DNA from: Phycisphaerae bacterium
GTDB taxonomy: Bacteria > Planctomycetota > Phycisphaerae > Phycisphaerales > SM1A02
DNA length: 7,854 bases
Assembly (NCBI GenBank): GCA_030432455.1
Contig: JAUIHC010000127.1
Coordinates: 1 to 7,854 of the forward strand
Reading direction: 5' to 3'
Below are positions 1-5,405 of the stretch, piece after piece. The position numbers were made by a program, and so were the translations under genes. The notes under the pieces were generated by a model, which was not told where the DNA came from, did not search any database, and worked only from the letters and a program-made list of their open reading frames with translations. Positions within the stretch are counted from its first letter, which is position 1, and each line of letters starts with the position of its first letter.

Positions 1-419
1 TCGCGATAGACATAGTGCTCCAGTCGCTCGCGGGCCCGCCCGTTCGGTTCGATCGTCCGCTCGAAGACGACCGCCGCGATCCGGTCTGACCGCGTGCCGT
101 CCTCCGAGGGTTCGATCCGCAGCACGACCCGGCCGAATCGGCGTTCGGTCTCGTCGGCGAGGTCGTCGTAGGCGTCCATGCGGACGCGGCTGACGAAGGT
201 CCGCATCGCGAGCGTCTGGGCGTCGAGCGCGTCGAGGATCGCGGTCGTCTCCGGGTCCAGCGCCGGGGTGGCGTCCTGAGCAGCCGCCAGAATCGCAGCG
301 GCCCGCGGCGACGCCGGACGGCAGCACGCGGGCCCCTCGCCGGACGGTGGATCCGACGCCGGGGGGGCGAGGGCGGCAAGGAGCACGAGCAGGGCGGGGC
401 TGGGCAGACTCGGGAACAC
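1..419 (-). CDS. LolA-like secreted protein, 5' part only (runs off left edge)
   Basis: A GTG-started reading frame on the minus strand stays open to the window edge, giving 139 complete codons. Residues 5-22 are a hydrophobic Leu/Ala-rich stretch consistent with a signal peptide, though the n-region before it has no Lys or Arg, which is unusual. Residues 59-139 (ILDALDAQTLAMRTF..., YDDLADETERRFGRVVLR, AVVFERTIEPNGRARE, HYVYR) follow the pattern of planctomycete LolA-family proteins: a short helix, then beta strands with an RR-x-GRV-x-L strand, a strand ending in an NGR turn and a Y-V-Y/F strand that usually continues into DG-x-W-L. LolA carries lipoproteins across the periplasm; planctomycete relatives may bind other lipids. 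The start is chosen because GGAG lies 6 bases upstream and no other start codon lies close by in frame. It is head-to-head with the secreted protease. The family call is by recognised pattern only; the C-terminal half is missing. Confidence 0.6.
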   Translation of the reverse strand, partial: MFPSLPSPALLVLLAALAPPASDPPSGEGPACCRPASPRAAAILAAAQDATPALDPETTAILDALDAQTLAMRTFVSRVRMDAYDDLADETERRFGRVVLRIEPSEDGTRSDRIAAVVFERTIEPNGRARERLEHYVYR

Positions 420-425
420 GCGGGA

Positions 426-429
426 CTCC
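426..429 (-). promoter_or_regulatory. Ribosome binding site for the LolA-like gene
   Basis: On the minus strand the bases read GGAG, 6 bases before the GTG at 419-417. This fixes the start, since the same frame stays open upstream through the repeat tract, where it would encode only Leu/Pro-rich low-complexity sequence. Confidence 0.5.
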
Positions 430-445
430 GAGGGGGGGCGTGATC

Positions 446-513
446 GTAGGAGTAGTGGGGGTGGTAGTGGTAGTGGTAGTAGTAGTAGTAGTAGTAGTAG
501 TAAGAGGAGGAGT
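446..513. repeat. C-free GTG/GTA microsatellite between divergent genes
   Basis: The plus strand has no cytosine from 446 to 513, in a window that is otherwise strongly GC-rich on both strands. The core is three copies of GTGGTA (461-478) running into nine perfect copies of GTA (476-502), then a GA-rich stretch. Directly after it (514-525) come short TCG and GTG triplet runs. It lies in the 237-base gap between the LolA-like gene start (419) and the protease start (657). Any translation across it gives only poly-Val or poly-Leu/Pro and is not a gene. It could vary in length by slippage and change promoter spacing; this is inference. Confidence 0.85.
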
Positions 514-578
514 CGTCGTCGTGGTGGTGGGTTGTCGTTGCGGGGGGGTTCGTGGGGAATCTTGGCGTCCTGACTGGC

Positions 579-606
579 TCGACGGGGATTTCGCTCCATC
601 TAAGAT
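579..606 (+). promoter_or_regulatory. Candidate sigma70-type promoter for the protease
   Basis: TCGACG (579-584, 4 of 6 against TTGACA) and TAAGAT (601-606, 4 of 6 against TATAAT) are separated by 16 bases. Transcription would begin near 613, leaving a leader of about 45 bases before the ATG at 657. The position fits the chosen start and argues against the earlier in-frame GTG at 552. Two moderate hexamers in GC-rich DNA are weak evidence, and planctomycete promoters are poorly defined. Confidence 0.25.
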
Positions 607-656
607 CATGCCGCTGCCGCAGTTCGCGGCGGTGGGTCCGAGTCATTCTCTCCACG

Positions 657-3587
657 ATGGGTCAGAAACCGATGTCTCCGATCGTTCCTTCGGGCCGTAC
701 CGCCCTCGCCGTGGTCCTGAGCGTCGTCGGCGTGTTCCTGCTGATCGAGCGTCCGCATGCCGAGGCGTCGATCGCCCCGCCCCGGGCCGCCCGAGCCGCT
801 GCGCAGGGAGCTCGCAGCCGCCGGGCCGCGCCGCCACCCGCACCGTTGTCCATCCATCCCGGGCAGGTGATCGACGATCGCACCGGTCGGCCGTCCTGGC
901 TCGTGCTTCTCGACCGTCGCCCGGCCGGTCCCGCCGCGGCTCAGGCCGCCATCGACCCCGCCATCGATTCGGTGCTTCGCGCCGCCGGCGTGGCCCCCAC
1001 CCGGGCCACCCAGCGGTATCGGCACGCGATCGTGGGCTTCGCCGCCGACCTCACGCCCCTCGAAGCAGCCCGGATCGCGGCGGACCCCCGGGTTCGTGCG
1101 ATCGATCCGAACCGTCAAGGCCGGGCGGCCCGGTTCTCGGGCGGCGACGGCATCGACCTGTCATCCCCGTGGCCGCACCGCCGCGTCTCGGATCCCGACG
1201 GCGACGCCGCCTCGCTGGACCGCTGCGGCGCGACCGGTGCCGGGGTCACCGTGGTCGTCATCGACACCGGCGTGAACCCCGATCACAGCGAGGTCGCGGG
1301 CCGTGTGACCTGGTCGGTCAACGTGGTGGGCGACGACCAGCCCGACGGTCGCGATCGCAACGGTCACGGCACCGCGGTCGCGAGCATCGCCGCGGGCCGC
1401 ACGATCGGCATCGCGCCGGACGCCTCGATCGCCGCGGTCCGCGCCTTGAACGAGGAGGGTTCGTACGTCGATGCGTGGCTGCTGGCGGCGCTCGACTGGA
1501 CGGTGGCGCACGCCGACGACCTGCTGCCCGCGGTCGTGAACATGTCGCTTGGGGCCACGATCGTCGGACAGCCCGGCGCGACGATCGAGGCGGCGTACGA
1601 CGCGGTCGAATCGACGGGCATCCCGATGTTCGCCGCCGCTGGCAACGACTCCAAGCCCGCCTCGTGGGAGAGCCCGGCCGCAAGCGTCTTCGCGACGACC
1701 ATCGGGGCCACCGACGGCGCCGACCACCCGAGCCCGTTCTCAAACTTCGGCCCGTCGGTCGATCTCTGGGCCCCGGGCTCGGCGATCCTCGCCGCCGACT
1801 GGGAGAAGCCCGACGGCGGCCTGCTGCTCGAGAACGGCACCTCCGAGGCGACGCCGATCGTCGCGGGCATCGCGGCCCTGCACCTCGAGCAGCATCCGCC
1901 GACGAGCGACGAACTCGCCGGGACGCGGCGACGAATCGCGCACCGGACCCGGCTGAGCCTGAACGCCTCGGCCGCGGCCCTGCGGCTGAGCGATCACGAC
2001 GACCCGGTCTGGGTCTCACCCGGTGGCAACGCGATCCTCGGCGGGGCCGCCAACCTGCTCGTCCAGTCGTGCGCCGTGGCAAGCGGCATCGAGCCCGGGC
2101 CGCTCGCCTGGCACGACGGCGTGGCGAGCGTGCGGCTCGGAGACGGCCTCGCCTCGATTCCGCTGGACTTCGCGCACTCGCAGTACGTGAGTCATCCCGA
2201 CGGACCGCTGGAGATCACGATCGGACTGCTCGGCATTCCGTTCGTCGATCTGGTCCTGCCGGACGGCTCGCTGTCGATCCCCGGGGCCACGGTCCGGATC
2301 GTGGACATGGGCGACGATCGAGTGCTCTTCGACAGCGACGCGTGGATCGCGAGCGACGCCCTGTTGAAGACCACCGACCGCGTGGTGCGGTCATCGACGT
2401 CGGCCGGAGTGCGGATCGACTGGCAACCGGCGTTCGGCTCATGGCCGCAGATGCCGGAAGGCGTCGGCTACGCCATGACCGCCGCGGTCGTGGATCGCTG
2501 TCCGGGCGAGCTCACCGGCGACGGCGTGGTGGACGGACTCGACCTCCAGCGACTGCTCGCGCAGTGGGGGCCGTGTCCGATCGACGGACCATGCGCGGCC
2601 GACCTCGACGCGAACGGACTGGTCGGGGCGAGCGATCTCGGCATCCTCTTCGCCGCGTGGGGCGAGTGCCCGACGATCCCGACCCGCGGGTTCCTCTTCG
2701 ATTGCGAGGGCCGCGAAGTGCTCCGCAGTCACCTCGGCGACGACCTCCTCGACGACGGCGACCGCATCGTGCGGGCGGGTCGCTTCGGAGCCATCACCGC
2801 GGCCGGTGCGCGGCTCGACTGTCCACTGCTCGACTGGGACACCGACGGCGGACCGTTCACGATCGCGCCCGACGATCCGCGGGAAGGCGCGTGCCTGAGC
2901 GGCGACGGCTGTGCGCAGACCACGGCCTCCGGATGCACCAACGGCGTGTTCTTCGGGGCCGGGGTCCCCTGTGATCCGTCGCTGCAGGCGTTCTTCTTCC
3001 TCCCGGACTGCGGATCGGAGTCGGTCACGCTCGGGTTCCCGTGGATCCAGCCGATCCAGACCTCGTCCAACCTCCGGGTGCGACAGGCGGTGCCGCCGGG
3101 GACGACCTCGATCTCGACGGCGCTCTTCATGGCGGTTCCGTCGTCGATCGCGAACTCGACCGGGATCTCGCTGACGTCCGAAGATTCACAGATCCTCGTC
3201 GGGCGGGGCCTCAAGCTGCCGCCGACCCCGTTCCGGGTCGTGATCGAGTTCACCGACGATGGTCCTCCCCTGGCGTTCGAGACCGTTCCCTCGACCGACG
3301 CCGTCTTCGGCATCGATCCGTCGATTCCCGTGGTCGCGTACCGCTTCGGCGGACTGCTGCCTCCGCAGTCCCGCGAGATCCGGTCGATCGAGTTCTCGCC
3401 GAGTCCCACCGGCATGGCCCCGGTCAGCAGCACGGTGAGCATGGCCGCGGTCTACGGCGCCCTCGTCGAGGACGAGACCACGACTCCCGGCGTCGAGATC
3501 TCCCACGACGGCGGCCGAACCTGGACGACCTATCGCGACGAAGCGACCGGCCAGACGGTCCAGTGGGGCATGTGTCTGCTGCCGTGA
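657..3587 (+). CDS. Secreted S8 subtilisin-family serine protease with dockerin-like repeats
   Basis: 976 residues. Residues 1-37 form a signal peptide (Lys/Arg n-region, hydrophobic core TALAVVLSVVGVFLLI, likely cleavage after HAEA). Residues about 80-158 resemble an inhibitor-I9 propeptide (YRHAIVGFAADLTPLEA, then DPRVRAID). The S8 domain spans about 191-415 with catalytic Asp203 (VVVIDTGV), His237 (NGHGTAVASI), oxyanion Asn330 (AAAGND) and Ser396 (NGTSEATPIVAG), as in the proteinase K/thermitase group. Residues 616-671 are a dockerin-like pair of Ca-binding loops, each ending in LLAQWG or LFAAWG. The last ~305 residues contain several Cys and one Asp-box (SHDGGRTW, 949-956) and are not recognised. 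An in-frame GTG at 552 would add 35 residues without signal character, so the ATG at 657 is preferred; it has no clear Shine-Dalgarno sequence, and 672 is also possible. Probably exported and self-processed; the substrate is unknown. The gene is intact, with uniform codon use. Confidence 0.9.
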   Translation: MGQKPMSPIVPSGRTALAVVLSVVGVFLLIERPHAEASIAPPRAARAAAQGARSRRAAPPPAPLSIHPGQVIDDRTGRPSWLVLLDRRPAGPAAAQAAIDPAIDSVLRAAGVAPTRATQRYRHAIVGFAADLTPLEAARIAADPRVRAIDPNRQGRAARFSGGDGIDLSSPWPHRRVSDPDGDAASLDRCGATGAGVTVVVIDTGVNPDHSEVAGRVTWSVNVVGDDQPDGRDRNGHGTAVASIAAGRTIGIAPDASIAAVRALNEEGSYVDAWLLAALDWTVAHADDLLPAVVNMSLGATIVGQPGATIEAAYDAVESTGIPMFAAAGNDSKPASWESPAASVFATTIGATDGADHPSPFSNFGPSVDLWAPGSAILAADWEKPDGGLLLENGTSEATPIVAGIAALHLEQHPPTSDELAGTRRRIAHRTRLSLNASAAALRLSDHDDPVWVSPGGNAILGGAANLLVQSCAVASGIEPGPLAWHDGVASVRLGDGLASIPLDFAHSQYVSHPDGPLEITIGLLGIPFVDLVLPDGSLSIPGATVRIVDMGDDRVLFDSDAWIASDALLKTTDRVVRSSTSAGVRIDWQPAFGSWPQMPEGVGYAMTAAVVDRCPGELTGDGVVDGLDLQRLLAQWGPCPIDGPCAADLDANGLVGASDLGILFAAWGECPTIPTRGFLFDCEGREVLRSHLGDDLLDDGDRIVRAGRFGAITAAGARLDCPLLDWDTDGGPFTIAPDDPREGACLSGDGCAQTTASGCTNGVFFGAGVPCDPSLQAFFFLPDCGSESVTLGFPWIQPIQTSSNLRVRQAVPPGTTSISTALFMAVPSSIANSTGISLTSEDSQILVGRGLKLPPTPFRVVIEFTDDGPPLAFETVPSTDAVFGIDPSIPVVAYRFGGLLPPQSREIRSIEFSPSPTGMAPVSSTVSMAAVYGALVEDETTTPGVEISHDGGRTWTTYRDEATGQTVQWGMCLLP
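2502..2669 (+). other. Dockerin-like Ca-binding repeat pair inside the protease
   Basis: Two loops about 35 residues apart. The first reads GELTGDGVVDGLDLQRLLAQWG (split here as GELTGDGVVDG + LDLQRLLAQWG), with Glu and Thr where Asp and Asn are usual at positions 1 and 3. The second reads ADLDANGLVGASDL + GILFAAWG, with Asp/Asp/Asn/Asp at positions 1, 3, 5 and 12. Each is followed by a Cys-Pro. This is the planctomycete form of the type I dockerin repeat, often found at the C-terminus of large secreted proteins; no cohesin is visible in this window, so cellulosome-like docking should not be assumed. Confidence 0.75.
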
Positions 3588-3605
3588 CGCCCTGGCCCCC
3601 GGTGT

Positions 3606-4805
3606 TCACCGAAGCGGCACGCTCTCGACGACCTCGAGTCCGAAGCCGTGCAGGGTCGGCCAGGGGCGCGGGTGGTTGGTGAGCAGCCGGAGCTTCGAGA
3701 GCCCGAGGTCCCGCAGGATCTGGCTGCCGATGCCGAGTTCACGCTGGTCCATCGGCATCACCTTCGACCCGACACCGTCGGGGCGGGCGAGATCGGGGGC
3801 GTTGACGTCTTCGGCGCGGCGGCTGACCTCGTGCAGCGATCCCGAGATCTCGGCGTTGCCCGACTCGGGTCGCATGTAGACGAGCGCCCCGCGGCCGGCC
3901 TCGCGGATCGCCCGCAGGCTCGCCATGAGATCGTCGCGGCTGCTGCGATCGGCGCTCGCGCCCGCGACCCCGAAGATGTCGCCCATGAGATCGCGGCGAT
4001 GCACGCGCACGAGCGTCGGCTCGGTCTGTTCGAGCGGTCGTCCGTCGGCGTCAAGGTCGCCAACGCCGCCCGCGCAGAGGGCGATGTGCGGCAGCGCGTC
4101 GATCGTGCTCCGCCACGCGAAGAGCCGGAAGGTGCCCTCGGGCGTCTCGATGTCGCGACCGCTCGTCGGCTCCACCCGCGTCACGAGTCCTTCGCCGTTC
4201 AGCCGGTACTCGATGATCTGCTCGACCGAGCACATCCTGAGACCGTGCTCGACGCACATCTCCTCGAGATCAGGCAGGCGAGCCATGTCGCCGTCGGGCT
4301 TGACGACCTCGATGATGGCGGCCGCCGGCTTGAGCCCGGCGAGCTTGCAGAGATCGACCGAGCCTTCGGTCTGGCCGGTGCGGACGAGCACCCCGCCGTC
4401 GCGGGCGCGAAGCGGGTTGATGTGACCGGGACGCACGAAATCATCGGGGCGGGCGGTCGGGTCGGCCATCATGCGGATGGTGATCGCGCGGTCGCTCGAA
4501 CTGATGCCGGTGCCGACGCCGTGCCGCGGGTGCCCGTCGATCGAGATCGTGAACGGCGTCTGCCGAAGGCTGGTGTTGATCGCCCCCTGCGGTCCGAGTT
4601 CGAGCCGGTCGCAGGTCTCGCCATCGACCGCGACGCAGAGGTACCCGCCGCCGACCCGGGTCATGAAGTTGACGATCTCGGGGGTGACGAACTCGGCGGC
4701 GACCACGAAGTCGCCCTCGTTCTCGCGGCTCTCGTCATCGACGAGCACGATGACGCGGCCGGCACGGAGGTCGTCAAGAATCTCGGGAATCGGGGCGAAG
4801 GTCAT
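3606..4805 (-). CDS. ribB: 3,4-dihydroxy-2-butanone-4-phosphate synthase fused to a degenerate GTP cyclohydrolase II domain
   Basis: 399 residues. Residues 1-205 are a RibB domain, which converts ribulose 5-phosphate to 3,4-dihydroxy-2-butanone 4-phosphate plus formate for riboflavin synthesis. Visible motifs: acidic loop DDESRENEGD (23-32), PGHINPLRARDGGVL (126-140, His128 matching the essential His of E. coli RibB), and Glu166. At the position of E. coli metal ligand His153 there is Gln145 (RTGQTEGSVDL). Residues ~215-399 align with GTP cyclohydrolase II (TPEGTFRLFAW at the start; LGIGSQILRDLGLSKLRLLTNHP and VVESVPL at the end), but the three zinc cysteines are absent (RRDLMGDIFG then ASADRSS in place of the LRCDC-type motif) and the GRGIGL-type loop is lost. 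It therefore looks like the RibBX type rather than a working RibBA. The ATG at 4805 gives the natural RibB N-terminus. The 3' end faces the protease across 18 bases. Confidence 0.9.
   Translation of the reverse strand: MTFAPIPEILDDLRAGRVIVLVDDESRENEGDFVVAAEFVTPEIVNFMTRVGGGYLCVAVDGETCDRLELGPQGAINTSLRQTPFTISIDGHPRHGVGTGISSSDRAITIRMMADPTARPDDFVRPGHINPLRARDGGVLVRTGQTEGSVDLCKLAGLKPAAAIIEVVKPDGDMARLPDLEEMCVEHGLRMCSVEQIIEYRLNGEGLVTRVEPTSGRDIETPEGTFRLFAWRSTIDALPHIALCAGGVGDLDADGRPLEQTEPTLVRVHRRDLMGDIFGVAGASADRSSRDDLMASLRAIREAGRGALVYMRPESGNAEISGSLHEVSRRAEDVNAPDLARPDGVGSKVMPMDQRELGIGSQILRDLGLSKLRLLTNHPRPWPTLHGFGLEVVESVPLR
3609..4187 (-). other. Degenerate GTP cyclohydrolase II (RibX-like) domain
   Basis: C-terminal portion of the RibB fusion, residues about 207-399. 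The fold-level landmarks of RibA remain: the N-terminal strand, LVRVHRRDLMGDIFG in place of ARVHSECLTGDALF, RGALVYMRPE in place of RGILLYHRQE, and the LLTN-P strand. The zinc-binding and catalytic residues are replaced, and the segment between residues 315 and 350 does not match RibA at all. Loss of GTP cyclohydrolase II activity follows from known RibA chemistry. A regulatory or structural role is a guess based on RibBX proteins described in other bacteria. Confidence 0.75.
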
Positions 4806-4915
4806 GAGTCCGGCGATGGTACCCCGACGCTCGCCCGATCTGTCTTCGCTCGCTCGCCGGAGAAGCAGGGATCACGGCTCGAATCGCGACCCGGAACGGG
4901 GATCCCGGACCTTTC

Positions 4916-4929
4916 ACGAATATTTTCGT
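4916..4929. promoter_or_regulatory. Operator-like inverted repeat, copy 1
   Basis: ACGAA-TATT-TTCGT is a perfect 5-bp inverted repeat with a 4-base spacer. It lies in an AT-richer patch of the ribB/repressor divergent intergenic region, 42 bases upstream of a second copy with identical arms. BlaI-family dimers bind short dyads near their own promoters, so autoregulation by the repressor at 5004 is the likely role. The dyad differs from the TACA/TGTA consensus of staphylococcal BlaI/MecI. Confidence 0.6.
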
Positions 4930-4932
4930 CTT

Positions 4933-4938
4933 TTGACG
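4933..4938 (+). promoter_or_regulatory. Candidate -35 hexamer for the repressor/M56 operon
   Basis: TTGACG matches 5 of 6 of the consensus and lies between the two operator copies. No good -10 stands at 16-18 bases: GACAAT (4950-4955) is too close and TATGTT (4971-4976) too far. The expected -10 position abuts or overlaps operator copy 2, which fits repression by occlusion. Low confidence without a mapped transcript start. Confidence 0.3.
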
Positions 4939-4957
4939 GGCCGGCGGGGGACAATCG

Positions 4958-4971
4958 ACGAAATCATTCGT
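4958..4971. promoter_or_regulatory. Operator-like inverted repeat, copy 2
   Basis: ACGAA-ATCA-TTCGT has the same arms and the same 4-base spacer length as copy 1 with different spacer bases, so the arms rather than the centre appear conserved. It begins exactly 42 bases after copy 1, close to four turns of B-DNA, placing the two sites on the same helix face. It ends 32 bases before the repressor ATG and 21 bases before its Shine-Dalgarno sequence. Confidence 0.6.
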
Positions 4972-5003
4972 ATGTTTGAGTCGTTCGCTTCCGGAGACCC
5001 CAC

Positions 5004-5405
5004 ATGGCCCGACCACGACTCGATCCCGAACGACGACGCCCCACCGAAGCCGAAGCCTCGATCCTGGCCACGCTCTGGGAGCACGGCCCCTCCACCGTCC
5101 GACAGGTCCATGAACATCTCGCAAGCCAGCAGGATGTCGGTCTCACGACGGTCCTGAAGCTCATGCAGATCATGGCCGAGAAGGGACTTCTGGCCCGCGA
5201 CACCTCCGTCCGGCCGCAGGTGTTCTCGCCCGCTCGTGATCAGGCGGATGTCCAGGCCGACATGGTCGGCGACCTGCTCGATCGCATCTTCGGCGGGTCC
5301 ACGGAGAACCTGGTCCTTCGGGCCCTCTCGACGCGCCCATCCTCGCCCGAGGAGATCGCCGCGATTCGGCGTCACCTCGACGCGCTTGACGGAGGCGACC
5401 GATGA
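5004..5405 (+). CDS. BlaI/MecI-family winged-helix transcriptional repressor
   Basis: 133 residues, normal for the family. Residues 13-66 are the winged helix: PTEAEASILATLWEHGPSTV, then VHEHL, then GLTTVLKLMQIMAEKGLLAR as recognition helix and start of the wing. Residues 72-130 carry the dimerisation part, with the typical FGGS...LV segment (95-104). Such proteins bind as dimers to dyads at their own promoter and are inactivated by proteolysis when the partner M56 sensor is triggered; the target here is probably the ACGAA-N4-TTCGT pair just upstream. GGAG lies 7 bases before the ATG. The stop overlaps the M56 start in ATGA, so the two are one operon with likely translational coupling. It need not concern beta-lactams: no beta-lactamase or penicillin-binding protein gene is in the window. 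The scissile bond cannot be placed with confidence. Confidence 0.9.
   Translation: MARPRLDPERRRPTEAEASILATLWEHGPSTVRQVHEHLASQQDVGLTTVLKLMQIMAEKGLLARDTSVRPQVFSPARDQADVQADMVGDLLDRIFGGSTENLVLRALSTRPSSPEEIAAIRRHLDALDGGDR

Noticed and set aside
552..656. In-frame GTG start adding 35 residues to the protease
   Set aside because: The extension has no signal-peptide character, would put the signal sequence internal, and lies upstream of the candidate promoter; 657 fits better.
347..2974. Long plus-strand frame (875 codons) overlapping the protease
   Set aside because: It is an Arg/Pro-rich out-of-frame reading with poly-Val from the GTA repeat; the overlapping protease frame carries the real motifs.
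3600..3611. CGGTG-TT-CACCG inverted repeat between the convergent genes as a terminator
   Set aside because: A 5-bp stem with a 2-base loop, partly inside the ribB stop region and without a T-run, is too weak to call.
4435..4447. Partial operator-like match (ACGAAATCATCGG) inside ribB
   Set aside because: The second arm is broken and it falls in coding sequence for the conserved DDFVRPG segment, so chance is the simpler explanation.
4806..4915. FMN riboswitch or long structured leader before ribB
   Set aside because: No RFN-type conserved segments are visible on the minus strand, and the gap to the divergent operon is under 200 bases.
3648..4979. 443-codon plus-strand frame antisense to ribB
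   Set aside because: No recognisable motif; a long antisense frame is expected from GC-rich codon use opposite a real gene, and ribB is unambiguous.
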